Positions 53,220 through 62,522 of a stretch of DNA of 64,000 bases are shown here, one piece after another. The position numbers and the translations under genes are program-made. The notes beneath the pieces were generated by a model. The model was not told the origin of the DNA and did no database searches. It worked only from the letters and a program-made list of their open reading frames with translations. The first letter of the stretch is position 1; each line of letters opens with the position of its first letter. Origin of the DNA: Capilliphycus robustus (GTDB lineage: Bacteria > Cyanobacteriota > Cyanobacteriia > Cyanobacteriales > Microcoleaceae); contig NZ_JAYGHR010000008.1 in assembly GCF_034932365.1 (NCBI RefSeq), positions 62,001-126,000 on the forward strand, in the 5' to 3' direction.

Positions 53220-54143
53220 ATGTTTCTTAGTGTTATTATTCCAACCTACAATCGTTTACCCATCCTCAAAAAATGTTTAACTGCACTGGAACACCAAAAT
53301 TATACCGCATCTGTGCAGAACTATGAAGTCATTTTAGTCGATGATGGTTCAACAGATGGCACTTTAGAATGGTTGCAAAATCATCAGCAAGACTTTCCTC
53401 ATGTTCGTTGTTTTGAGCAACCCCATCAAGGGCCGGCTGCCGCGCGAAATTTAGGTGTTGAAAAGGCAGAAGGCGATACGATTATTTTTATCGATAGTGA
53501 TTTAGTCGTGACTGAAACGTTTCTCCAAGCTCATGCTCAGACTCTAGTAGAGGCTGCTAAAAACAGCGACCGCATATTTACTTACGGACGAGTGATTAAT
53601 ACCTGCAATTTTGAAAATCCTACAAATGAACCCTACAAAATAACGGATTTTTCCGCCGCTTATTTTGCGACTGGAAATGTTGCCATTGCTCGTCATTGGT
53701 TACTCGAAGCTGGATTATTTGATACCCGCTTTCAATTATACGGTTGGGAAGATTTAGAACTGGGTGTGCGTTTAAAACAACTCGGATTAACCTTAATTAA
53801 ATGTCCGCAAGCGGTGGGGTATCATTGGCATCCTCCTTTTCAATTAGAACAGCTTCCGCGATTAATTGAAAGAGAAATTCAACGAGGAAGGATGGGCGTT
53901 TTATTTTACCAAAAACATCCCACGCTTGAAGTTAAAATGATGATTCAAATGACAATTTTACACCAAATTATCTGGGGAATTTTAACCGTTGGAGGCCGAT
54001 TAAACGAACGCACAATGGCGGGATTCTTGCAATGGTTGATTCATCAAGGAAAACCCCAACTCGCCTTAGAAATCGCCCGAATTTTTTTAAATTGGTACAA
54101 TGTTAGAGCCGTTTATGCGGCTTATCGGGAAATCCAAAGTTAA
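53220..54143 (+). CDS. Family 2 glycosyltransferase
   Basis: The 307-residue GT-A fold enzyme opens MFLSVIIPTYNRLPILKKCL, followed by EVILVDDGSTDGTLEWLQ, the nucleotide-sugar metal site DTIIFIDSDLVVTE (DSD) and the catalytic-loop region YGWEDLELGVRLKQLGLTLI. It has no membrane helices of the polysaccharide synthase type, although the C-terminal part is amphipathic. It likely transfers a sugar to a lipid or polysaccharide; donor and acceptor unknown. It stands alone. Confidence 0.92.
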   Translation: MFLSVIIPTYNRLPILKKCLTALEHQNYTASVQNYEVILVDDGSTDGTLEWLQNHQQDFPHVRCFEQPHQGPAAARNLGVEKAEGDTIIFIDSDLVVTETFLQAHAQTLVEAAKNSDRIFTYGRVINTCNFENPTNEPYKITDFSAAYFATGNVAIARHWLLEAGLFDTRFQLYGWEDLELGVRLKQLGLTLIKCPQAVGYHWHPPFQLEQLPRLIEREIQRGRMGVLFYQKHPTLEVKMMIQMTILHQIIWGILTVGGRLNERTMAGFLQWLIHQGKPQLALEIARIFLNWYNVRAVYAAYREIQS

Positions 54144-54412
54144 AATAAACTTCAGTAGTCTAGGTTGAGGATGAGGTAATTTGGCGATCGCAGGTTTCCA
54201 CAGGGTAATATTGGCTCTACAATTATCTTTTACTGGACAGTACATTTTTGTTAACTTGATCAAATAGCACACCCGAGTATCACTCAATTAATCCACTGAA
54301 CTTTATATTTAATGGTTACTGTAGAGAATAGAGAAGTTAAACCGTCAGGTTCAATTACGATGCTGATCCTTTTTTCAAACTGGTTCATCAGACTTGCACA
54401 ACGGATAGGATT

Positions 54413-56905
54413 ATGAAATTCTGGACAAACAGCCTCATGTCCAAGCTGATCGTCTCCTTTTTACTGCTTTCAGTGGTGAGTCTGTGCAGTATGGGGACGA
54501 TAGCCTATCTCGATGCGAGATCTTCAATGATTGAGTTAGCCTTAGCTCAACTGCAAGTGAGTGCAACCCTCAAAGAAAATGCTTTAAACCGTTGGCTAGA
54601 AACTCACCGCAAAGCCACCGTTTCTCTGGCGTTACTTCCACTCGTTAAAACTCAAGCCGAAATTCTATTAACAACAGATCAGTCCAGTGAAGAATTTAAC
54701 GCCGCTTATCGCCAAATGCAGTCGTTAATGAGTGTCGCATTTGTTAGTCAAGCAGATGTGCGAGAAATTTTTATTTTGTCAGCGAATCAGGGGAAAATTA
54801 TCTTTTCAACTCATTCAGCAACTCAAGGACAATCTCGAACTGCTGATGAATATTTTATCGAAGGACTGAAACAAACTTATGTTCAAAGTGTTTATCTTTC
54901 GCCCATCACCAACAAACCCACGTTAACTATTTCTACACCCTTATCCGGCTCAAACAAAAAAACATTAGGGGTATTAGCCATCAGTTTTAACCTAGAAACG
55001 GCAGCAGAAATTATTAGTCAAGCTACCCAAAATTTTAACGAAAAAACCTACTGGATTAATCGGTTTAGCGTTCCCATTTTTACCAACAATCCCAACCCTA
55101 ACGATTTGCCCCGACGTCTACAAAGTCAAGGATTAGAAGCAGCATTGAATCAGAAAAATGGCACTCATCAAGAATTGAACTATGCAGGTAAACCGATCAT
55201 TGGAGTGCATCGTTGGTTAGAAAACTGGGAAACCGTTTTATTAGTCGAAAAGCCCCGTGATCAAGCCCTCAAACCCGTTGCTCAACTGGCGACAACAATT
55301 GTATTTTCAGGATTAAGTTTTGTCATCTTGATCTCGATTGCAATTTACCGACTCGCTCGAAAAATTACTCAACCTATTTTAACCGTTACGACTGCGGCGA
55401 CTCAAATTGCAGCCGGAGATTTAAGGTTTGTAGCCGTGAAACCAACGGATGAAGTCGGAATACTCGCCACCGCTTTGAACCGCATCACTCGACAACTTCG
55501 CCGCCTTTACAAAAGCTTAGAAGAAAACAATAATCAACTCCCATACACCCAGGAAGAACAGCCCAAAAAATCGACAGCAGCCGAGGAAAAACCACCTGTA
55601 ATCAATCCAAGTTTAGCCACTGAAGGCAAACTAAACAGTCAACAACTCAAGCAGTTTCTCGAAGCGATTCCTGTCGGCGTAGTTGTACTAGATGCTCAGG
55701 GAAATATTTACTATTCTAATCACGTTGCTCAAACTTTATTTGGCTCCGGTGCGGTTCCGAATGCGGCTTATGATTCCGAGATTTACCCAAGTTATCTAGC
55801 GGGAACTGAGCAGATTTATCCTGAGAAAGATTTACCACTTGTGCGAGCATTACAAGGAGAAACAGTAACAGTTGATGATATTGAAGTACATCAAGGCGAG
55901 CGGATTATTCCGATAGAAGCTTGGGGAACACCGATTTATGATGAAGCCGGGAATATTGCTTTTGCGATCGCCGCCTTTCAAGATATTTCTGAACGGAAAA
56001 ATTCGGAAGCAGAACGACAAAATTTTATTGAAGATATGTTTCGGATCAATTGTGATTTACAACTGGCTTTAGATCAAGAAGAACAAGTCAATTATGCCGC
56101 AGAACGGTTTGTTCCCCATCAATTTTTAACCTTTTTGGGTTATGAGAGTATTGTGGATGTTCAAATTGGGGATGCAGTTCAGCAAGAGATGTCGATTTTA
56201 TTTTCTGATATTCGCAGCTTTACGCAACTTTCTGAACAAATGAATCCGGTTGATAATTTTAAGTTTATTAATGCTTATTTAGCTCGGATGGAACCTGCGA
56301 TTTTAGAAAATTATGGGGTGATTGATAAGTATATTGGCGATGCAATTATGGCATTGTTTGGGTGTAGTGCGGATCATGCAGTACAAGCGGGAATTGATAT
56401 GTTAAAACGTTTGAGCGAATATAATCAGACTCGTTCCCGTCCTGATCGTACACCGATTAGAATTGGAATTGGGATTAATACCGGGGATTTAATGTTAGGA
56501 ATTGTCGGAGGGAAAGCTCACATGGCGACAACAGTTGTGAGTGATGCGGTTAATTTAGCGGCTCGTTTGGAGACGCTGACTAAAAAGTATGGTGTTCCTT
56601 TATTAATTAGTGAAAATACTTATTTCAGATTAAATGATCCCGATGCTTATGCGGTGCGTTTAATTGATCGAGTTGTCGTACCCGGAAAATCCAAACGAGT
56701 CTCCGTATTTGAAGTCTTTGATGCTGATCCTGCCAAAATTAGAGAACTCAAACTGCTCACCAAAACAAAATTTGAATTGGCTCTCACCTATTATTATCAA
56801 AAAGATTATAAGCAAGCGGCTCAACTGTTTACCGATTGTCTGACTGAGAATCCCGAGGATGTAGTTGCTCAGATGTACTGCAAAATAGTGGCTGCTGAAA
56901 TGTGA
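54413..56905 (+). CDS. Receptor-type adenylate cyclase with Cache, HAMP and PAS domains
   Basis: The protein has 830 residues. A signal helix (SKLIVSFLLLSVVSLCSMGT) leads to a periplasmic Cache-like sensor (~35-290), a second membrane helix (TIVFSGLSFVILISIAIYRL), HAMP (~315-365), a linker, a PAS domain (~412-530) and a class III cyclase domain (~570-765). Metal Asp in ILFSDIRSF (~598) and GDAIMALFG; Lys in VIDKYIGD and Asp in VVSDAVNLAARLE are the adenine-specificity pair, with Asn and Arg of NLAARLE completing the site. All catalytic residues are present, so ATP is the favoured substrate. The C-terminus is TPR-like. The slr1658- and slr1659-type genes follow. Confidence 0.93.
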   Translation: MKFWTNSLMSKLIVSFLLLSVVSLCSMGTIAYLDARSSMIELALAQLQVSATLKENALNRWLETHRKATVSLALLPLVKTQAEILLTTDQSSEEFNAAYRQMQSLMSVAFVSQADVREIFILSANQGKIIFSTHSATQGQSRTADEYFIEGLKQTYVQSVYLSPITNKPTLTISTPLSGSNKKTLGVLAISFNLETAAEIISQATQNFNEKTYWINRFSVPIFTNNPNPNDLPRRLQSQGLEAALNQKNGTHQELNYAGKPIIGVHRWLENWETVLLVEKPRDQALKPVAQLATTIVFSGLSFVILISIAIYRLARKITQPILTVTTAATQIAAGDLRFVAVKPTDEVGILATALNRITRQLRRLYKSLEENNNQLPYTQEEQPKKSTAAEEKPPVINPSLATEGKLNSQQLKQFLEAIPVGVVVLDAQGNIYYSNHVAQTLFGSGAVPNAAYDSEIYPSYLAGTEQIYPEKDLPLVRALQGETVTVDDIEVHQGERIIPIEAWGTPIYDEAGNIAFAIAAFQDISERKNSEAERQNFIEDMFRINCDLQLALDQEEQVNYAAERFVPHQFLTFLGYESIVDVQIGDAVQQEMSILFSDIRSFTQLSEQMNPVDNFKFINAYLARMEPAILENYGVIDKYIGDAIMALFGCSADHAVQAGIDMLKRLSEYNQTRSRPDRTPIRIGIGINTGDLMLGIVGGKAHMATTVVSDAVNLAARLETLTKKYGVPLLISENTYFRLNDPDAYAVRLIDRVVVPGKSKRVSVFEVFDADPAKIRELKLLTKTKFELALTYYYQKDYKQAAQLFTDCLTENPEDVVAQMYCKIVAAEM

Positions 56906-57013
56906 TAAACTAGGATTAGAATGAACATCACACTGTTACTTCTAACGCTCTCGATCTCAATCCGAGTGTATCACCTCCTATCAACCCTTAAAGCTAGCTT
57001 ATCTGATTTCCTT

Positions 57014-57592
57014 ATGAGTCAAATCTTTGGAGATTTTGTAGAGATTTCTGCAAGCGATAATCAAGAATTTTTAGCCCTGGGATTTTCTCCGGGTTCAATT
57101 CCTCTTCAACAACGCTGGCGAAATAATGGCTTGTCAGCTAATTTTATGGCTGATTATGTCACGACATTTTTTCCAAAAAGTGAAGATGATCCCAGTACCC
57201 AATATCGACAAGCAGAAATCAAAAGTGCCGTCAGTTTTATCGCCAATGAACTCTTAGAAAATGCGATGAAGTTTAGCGATAGTCGCTGTCTTTATCCCAT
57301 TCAAATCAAAATCAACTTAAATAGTGAACGGTTAGTCTTTTTTGTGATTAATAGTATTGCTTCCGAAACTTTACCTTCGTTTCAGGACTATATTCAAACC
57401 TTACTCAATAGCGATCCCCAAGAACTATATATCGATCAAATCGAACAAAATCTAGAAGATGGTAAAAGTTCGCGGTTAGGCTACTTAACCATGATTAATG
57501 ATTATCAAGCCCATCTCGGTTGGAAGTTTGAGACGGTTAAAATGGACTCCGAGGTGTTCATCGTCACAACCGTTGTACAACTTGCTATCTGA
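57014..57592 (+). CDS. slr1658-type HATPase regulator (RsbW-like)
   Basis: The protein has 192 residues from the ATG giving MSQIFGDFVEISASDNQEF; an upstream ATG adds 31 residues of no family character. The N box of the histidine-kinase-like ATPase is SFIANELLENAMKFSD, with a GxGx region near SRLGYLTMINDYQA. I recognise it as the slr1658 superfamily of cyanobacterial regulators, which act like anti-sigma kinases on a STAS-like partner. That partner type is encoded immediately downstream (57635), and the cyclase precedes it by about 110 bp, so the three probably form one signalling operon. Confidence 0.75.
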   Translation: MSQIFGDFVEISASDNQEFLALGFSPGSIPLQQRWRNNGLSANFMADYVTTFFPKSEDDPSTQYRQAEIKSAVSFIANELLENAMKFSDSRCLYPIQIKINLNSERLVFFVINSIASETLPSFQDYIQTLLNSDPQELYIDQIEQNLEDGKSSRLGYLTMINDYQAHLGWKFETVKMDSEVFIVTTVVQLAI

Positions 57593-57634
57593 GTCAACTA
57601 ACCCGAACAATGATCAAACAAGGACGTGATTAGC

Positions 57635-57988
57635 ATGGAAATTCAAGAGTTTAAAACTGAACAATATCAAGTTAAATATGATAGCGAAACCACAAGTATT
57701 ATTTTGGTGGGTTCTCTACGACTGAGTGACTTAGAAGAATCTAATCTAATTGTTCAGTTACTTAATGATGTCCTCGATTTGCAACCCGAGCAAATTACCC
57801 TGAATTTACGCTCCTTAGAATATCTCAATAGTTCAGGAATCAATATGCTGTCAAAATTTGTCATTCAAGTTCGACGAATTAAAACCGTTAACCTAACTAT
57901 TTTAGCCTCTAGTGAAATTCCCTGGCAAACTAAATCCTTGAAAAATTTACAACGATTGATGCCAACTTTACAGCTAGAAGTCGAATAA
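57635..57988 (+). CDS. slr1659-type STAS-like regulator
   Basis: The protein has 117 residues from the ATG, which has AAGGAC at suitable spacing; a GTG three codons earlier is too close to it. The sequence TTSIILVGSLRLSDLEESNL, TLNLRSLEYLNSSGINMLSK and TVNLTILASSEIPWQTKSL follows the anti-sigma-antagonist (STAS) fold, with the S-S-G-I segment at the usual phosphoserine position. It sits 42 bp after the ATPase gene, the layout known for slr1658/slr1659. Its phosphorylation state probably reports the signal. Confidence 0.75.
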   Translation: MEIQEFKTEQYQVKYDSETTSIILVGSLRLSDLEESNLIVQLLNDVLDLQPEQITLNLRSLEYLNSSGINMLSKFVIQVRRIKTVNLTILASSEIPWQTKSLKNLQRLMPTLQLEVE

Positions 57989-58005
57989 ATTCAATCCCAA
58001 ATGAT

Positions 58006-59328
58006 CTACAATAGACTTTTGGTATGGCGAGTTCGCCTCAGTAAATCTTGAGCCTCTGTATTCACCGTTGTTCCCGGTTTGACTTCTTCTAGGGTGTAAA
58101 TAATCTTCGCTAACTTGCGATTCATTACTCGATAATCAAGATCACTAGAGCGAGTCAGTTCTCGCCATTCAAAAATTAATTTTTTCGCTTTTTCCATCGC
58201 CTCAACCGAATCTTTTTCCTCTTGAAGCCGAGCCTCAATTTTCTCTAAATTAGAGCGATATTCCGATAACTTTTTTTGAGCTTCTGCATAGGAAGAATTA
58301 TCTTCAGAAATTTTTTCAAGTTGGCGAATTGCGGTTTCCCACAAATCAATCACTTGTTCCCATCGTTCAACAGGATGGGGCGGATCTTGAGCCAAATTGC
58401 TCGCTTGTGATGCAAACTGTTGGGCTGCTGCAATTAACGTTGTTCCTCTCTTTTCGCGAGTCGCTTCATCAACTTTTTTTTCAAAATCTTGCTGTGCTGT
58501 TAATGAACGATTTTCGGATAGACGTCCGGCCAGAGTATCGGATGGAATTTGATCAAATAAATCAATCGCTGCTTGCCATGCCGCAATCACTTGTCTTTGT
58601 CCCGATTGTAATTTTTGATATTCTTGCCGAGCCGAATTCAGGGCTGCTTCAGCCTCAGTTAAACGCTTTTGAGCATACTGTTCTTGAATGATTTTCGCTT
58701 CAATCTTCTGGATATTCTTCTGAGTAGCCTGATATTCTTCTGGTGTAAACTGCCAGCTACAGTTAAAAATAGCACAAAAAAACTTAGGATCATGCTCTAA
58801 AAACCAAACAGGTACTCGCTCCAAATGTTGATAAGCTTTTTGAATATTTTCTGCACCTAAATCAATTTCTGTACTGGTAGCCGCTTCCTGAACTAATTTT
58901 TCAGTTTGTTCGGCAATAGAAATTGCTTTTCGATAGTGATAATCCATACTCATCAAAGTCGGAAAGAGTAAAACAGGAACCGTTTTACTGATCGGCCAGC
59001 GAATCAGAGGAAAAGGTAAATTAACAAACCAGAGAATCGCCATTATTCCCACAAAAATCAGACTTCCCCGCATCACTTGATGATAAATTTGAGGAATACG
59101 GTTGACTTGAGCCGCTCGTTGCAGAACCTCCTGATTAAAATCGGGAAATTGGTCACTGACCACTTGACGTAATTCCTCATAGGAAAGCGGTTCACCAACT
59201 TGCGATCGCAGATTCTCCAGTCGTTGCATGACTATTTTTCGACTCAATTCACTGACAAGGTTATCCTGGGAACCATTGTTGACTTCTCCACTGAGAATCT
59301 CAAAAGCACGATTGCCAAGCCGTTGCAT
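58006..59328 (-). CDS. Membrane protein with long coiled-coil domain, unknown
   Basis: The protein has 440 residues; the ATG follows GGAGG at 8 bases, and an upstream GTG lies too close. A soluble N-terminus (LRSQVGEPLSYEELRQVVSD) is followed by two helices (SLIFVGIMAILWFVNLPFPL and VPVLLFPTLMS). A ~270-residue cytoplasmic or periplasmic coiled coil rich in EAxxxL heptads and TPR-like helices comes next (WEQVIDLWETAIRQLEKISE). No family of known function. It is convergent with the STAS-like gene. Confidence 0.65.
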   Translation of the reverse strand: MQRLGNRAFEILSGEVNNGSQDNLVSELSRKIVMQRLENLRSQVGEPLSYEELRQVVSDQFPDFNQEVLQRAAQVNRIPQIYHQVMRGSLIFVGIMAILWFVNLPFPLIRWPISKTVPVLLFPTLMSMDYHYRKAISIAEQTEKLVQEAATSTEIDLGAENIQKAYQHLERVPVWFLEHDPKFFCAIFNCSWQFTPEEYQATQKNIQKIEAKIIQEQYAQKRLTEAEAALNSARQEYQKLQSGQRQVIAAWQAAIDLFDQIPSDTLAGRLSENRSLTAQQDFEKKVDEATREKRGTTLIAAAQQFASQASNLAQDPPHPVERWEQVIDLWETAIRQLEKISEDNSSYAEAQKKLSEYRSNLEKIEARLQEEKDSVEAMEKAKKLIFEWRELTRSSDLDYRVMNRKLAKIIYTLEEVKPGTTVNTEAQDLLRRTRHTKSLL

Positions 59329-59334
59329 CAACAC

Positions 59335-59625
59335 ATCCTCCGGGACTGGTGTTAAAAAGCAGAGTTCACTTCCAAACCGAGCGTATCTTAGTTTACCGGA
59401 TCATCGCTAGATTTCTCAATTTAAGTTCATCTACTTTCAGTCACAATTTTTAATTCAGTTTAGGACATCGGTGTTAAATCCTCGGTAAAATAGAAGAAGA
59501 TTCCTCTGTTAGACTCTAGCTGTTGATTCACCCTCATCTCGTCATTGACAAGGATCGCGTTTCCAGCTTTGCCTAGACTCGCTGCTCGTTAATTGGGTAA
59601 ACCGTTCAACTTTTAGCAATCAACT
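59335..59625. other. Spacer before histidine kinase
   Basis: About 290 bases between divergent genes. Nothing beyond the presumed promoters is recognised. Confidence 0.4.
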
Positions 59626-60894
59626 ATGGCTACAATTTTGATTATTGATGAGGATGTTCAAACTCAACGGACACTTCAAAATACTCTGGAAAAACAAGGG
59701 TACAAAGTCGAAACGGCTGACCAAATTCAATCAGCCTTAACCCAAGCTGAACACCTGCACCCCCATCTGATTCTTTACACTTGGATTTCCCATACAGTTG
59801 ATGGGTTATCAGACCTCAAAAACTTACAAACTCACTCGAATTTCGCCAAGGCTTTTTATCTGGTTTTGACTCAACCCTCACTCCTTCAATCCCACTTTAA
59901 CAGTCTGGAAACCCTAATTAACGATTGGCTTTTTGATCCTCTCGATAGCGATGAACTGACTCGGCGAGTTCGTCGGGGTTTACATCATCAAACCCTGTTC
60001 AATAATTTTCATAAAAATGATCGGCAATTACAACAGGCTTTAAGTGATCTTGATTTCGCCAAAGAACGACTGATCCAAGCTGAAAAATTCTCCACTCTCG
60101 GTCAAATGGTTTCAGGAATTGCCCATGAAATTAATAACCCCGTTTCTTTTGTCAAGGGAAATGTCTCTCATGTGGCAGATTATGCTCAAGATCTGATGGA
60201 TTTGCTCGAACTCTACAGTGAAGAATATCCTGATCCCTCCCCCGCAATTAAAGACAGAATAGAGGAAATTGATCTCGAATTTCTCCTCGAAGATTTACCC
60301 CAAGTCATCGAATCGATGAAAAGCGGGACTGAACGAATTCGTCAGTTAGTTGAGTCTTTGAGAAACTTTTATCGCAGCGATGATTCGGAAGAAAAAACGG
60401 TTGATATTCATCCTATACTTGATGATATTGTCTTGATTTTGCAAGCAGAATTCAAAGGTAAAAAAGGTCGTGGGATTAAATTAGTGAAAGACTATGGTAA
60501 ACTTCCCGAGGTGAATTGCTATCCTGGAAAACTTAACCAAGTTTTTATCAACTTGCTGAATAATTCGATTGATGCACTGGAAGAAAGACGCCTAGAAACT
60601 TCCTCCGTTGAACCTACAATTTGGATTAAAACTGAAGTGAGTTCTAGTCATGATCCCCAAAATGTTACCTCACAAGTAATCATCCGAATTAAAGATAATG
60701 GTATAGGAATTTCTGAGGAGATAAAAAATTACATTTTCGATCCCTTTTTTACCACTAAACCCGCCGGAACAGGGACAGGTTTTGGACTCAATATCTGTCA
60801 TCAGGTGATCGTTGACAGTCATCAGGGACAACTTCAATGTCTCTCGCAACCGGGAGAGGGGACAGAGTTTATCGTCGCCATACCCCTGCGTTAA
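59626..60894 (+). CDS. Sensor histidine kinase with degenerate receiver domain
   Basis: The protein has 422 residues. The N-terminal ~115 residues are a receiver fold: ILIIDEDVQTQRTLQ keeps the acidic pocket, but the phospho-acceptor Asp is T52 (LILYTW) and the conserved Lys is D104 (LFDPLDSDEL), so it cannot be phosphorylated normally. A coiled linker leads to HisKA with the phospho-His H167 (GIAHEINNPV) and a complete HATPase (NQVFINLLNNSIDAL, RIKDNGIGISEE, GTGTGFGLNI). No membrane helix, so it is a cytosolic kinase whose pseudo-receiver may bind a partner. No cognate regulator is adjacent. Confidence 0.92.
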   Translation: MATILIIDEDVQTQRTLQNTLEKQGYKVETADQIQSALTQAEHLHPHLILYTWISHTVDGLSDLKNLQTHSNFAKAFYLVLTQPSLLQSHFNSLETLINDWLFDPLDSDELTRRVRRGLHHQTLFNNFHKNDRQLQQALSDLDFAKERLIQAEKFSTLGQMVSGIAHEINNPVSFVKGNVSHVADYAQDLMDLLELYSEEYPDPSPAIKDRIEEIDLEFLLEDLPQVIESMKSGTERIRQLVESLRNFYRSDDSEEKTVDIHPILDDIVLILQAEFKGKKGRGIKLVKDYGKLPEVNCYPGKLNQVFINLLNNSIDALEERRLETSSVEPTIWIKTEVSSSHDPQNVTSQVIIRIKDNGIGISEEIKNYIFDPFFTTKPAGTGTGFGLNICHQVIVDSHQGQLQCLSQPGEGTEFIVAIPLR

Positions 60895-60913
60895 CGCTAT
60901 TTTTGATCGGCGT

Positions 60914-60948
60914 AGGTTGGGTTAAACCTCCGCAAACCCAACCTTTTT
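60914..60948 (+). terminator. Intrinsic terminator of the histidine kinase gene
   Basis: AGGTTGGGTT, an 11-base loop and AACCCAACCT run into TTTTT, 20 bp after the stop. Confidence 0.8.
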
Positions 60949-61395
60949 GCTGTTTTCATTTTCTTCAATCTGAGAAGAATTTTGAGTTTTGTAAAGAAAT
61001 GTAACGGTTTTTTTATTAAAAAATGTTGCACAGTCTTGATCTAGCTGTTACGTTGTAAGTGAAGAGTCAATCTCACCCATGCTCGTCATAAGGAGACATC
61101 TGAGCCATGCTCTACTCTACTCTTGGGTCGTAAGTACAAGACTCGCGCTTAGGAAAGCCGCAAGGGGGATCTTACGTCTTGTCTAGATCAATTAGCTTCA
61201 AAGATGCGGTTTAAGACACAATTGAAAGTCAGTGTGTCAAAGATGGAACACAAACTTCGGTTTTCTAAGTAACTCCTTCGCCCACAAGTTTTTTCCGAAA
61301 TTGAACAGAATTTGACCACGAAAAGCTGCATTGAGCAGGGCTTTTTCAGCCTTGATATTTAACTTGTGCAGCATTCTCTTACCTTGGAGGTTTAG
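60949..61395. other. Long leader region of the SDR gene, possibly structured
   Basis: No protein-family gene was found in ~450 bp. Within it is an 8-codon frame at 61107-61133 (MLYSTLGS) preceded by AAGGAG at a wide spacing. There are also two interleaved complementary pairs: GTAAG 61130-61134 with CTTAC 61171-61175, and ACAAGAC 61136-61142 with GTCTTGT 61176-61182. The arms alternate, as in a pseudoknot or a two-state switch. An RNA element is possible but not identified. Confidence 0.35.
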
Positions 61396-62202
61396 ATGAA
61401 AATTCAAGGAACTACAGCACTGATTACCGGGGCTTCCCGTGGAATTGGTCGAGCGATCGCTTTTGAACTGGCAAAAGCCGGAGTCAAACGCCTAATTTTA
61501 GTCGCTCGGGATCGCCAAAAATTGGCAGAATTAGCAACAGAAATCCAACCCCTTGGCGTCGAAGTCGTCACCTTAGCATTAGACTTGACGCATCCTGTAG
61601 AAATCAACATTGCGATCGCTCAAGCTTGGCGTTCTCAAGGGCCGATTGATTTGTTGGTAAACTGTGCGGGAGTCGCGCACCAAACGCCCTTTTTACAGTC
61701 AAAATTACCCGACTTACAAGAAGAAGTTTCCCTGAATTTAATGGGAATGTACACCATCACCCGTTGTATAGCCCGACGGATGGCGACTCGCAAAGAAGGT
61801 ACCATTGTTAACGTCTCCAGTCTGATGGGGAAAATTGCCGCGCCCACAATGGCAACCTATTCAGCAACCAAATTTGCCATTTTAGGCTTTACCCAAGCCC
61901 TGCGCTCTGAACTCACCGAACACAATATTCGAGTGATCGCTTTGTTACCGACTCTCACGGATACCGATATGTCACGCCGACTCAAGTTATTCCGTTGGGT
62001 TGTCCCCATGACATCCCAAGAAGTCGCCGAAGTGTTAATTGAGGGACTTCGCAAAGACTCGCCGGAAATATTAGTCGGATGGCAAAGTCATCTCGCCGTT
62101 TGGTGTAACCGCATTGCACCAAGACTATTAGAGAAGATGTTATTACTCGCTTCTCCCCTCTCGACTCATCGATCCCCCTCTTACTCAAAAATGAGAGCCT
62201 AA
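61396..62202 (+). CDS. Short-chain dehydrogenase/reductase
   Basis: The 268-residue protein has the NAD(P)-binding TALITGASRGIGRAIAFELA, the LVNCAGVAH motif, the catalytic Ser in IVNVSSLMGKI and the YSATK catalytic Tyr-Lys pair. The ATG follows GGAGG at 5 bases. The C-terminal loop is long, with a hydrophobic stretch around residues 205-250. It resembles the ketoreductase-type SDRs; substrate unknown. It is upstream of the carbamoyltransferase gene, 320 bp apart. Confidence 0.93.
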   Translation: MKIQGTTALITGASRGIGRAIAFELAKAGVKRLILVARDRQKLAELATEIQPLGVEVVTLALDLTHPVEINIAIAQAWRSQGPIDLLVNCAGVAHQTPFLQSKLPDLQEEVSLNLMGMYTITRCIARRMATRKEGTIVNVSSLMGKIAAPTMATYSATKFAILGFTQALRSELTEHNIRVIALLPTLTDTDMSRRLKLFRWVVPMTSQEVAEVLIEGLRKDSPEILVGWQSHLAVWCNRIAPRLLEKMLLLASPLSTHRSPSYSKMRA

Positions 62203-62522
62203 TCTCACCGATTTTACCTCACGGGGTAAAAAGTCAATTGAAACCTAGACTGGGTGTAGGGTTTAGAAAAAATCGGGTGCAAAAAAGCCCGAGATAATTG
62301 ATAGGATGAGCGATTATTCTTTGAGTTAGACTCAGAGAATAGTCGCCATTTTTTTCAGTCTGGGATAGCATCCTGACTCGGAAAACAATATTTTCGGAAT
62401 CTTCCGTCGCAGTCGGGCCGTCATTGGTATAATCTGAAGATATTTTTAATGAACCGTGTCCGCGCACCTCTTGAGGCGATCGCACAAGTCGGGATAGCGC
62501 ATTCTGTGAGGAGATCTAATTT
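62203..62522. other. Spacer between SDR and carbamoyltransferase genes
   Basis: A small stem TTTTACC/GGTAAAA lies at 62212-62231, without a T run. No gene is recognised. GAGGAG at 62507-62515 is the ribosome binding site of the next gene. Confidence 0.45.

Noticed and set aside
61141..61200. Possible tRNA or known riboswitch in the SDR leader
   Set aside because: No cloverleaf or known riboswitch consensus could be fitted; only the interleaved arms remain.
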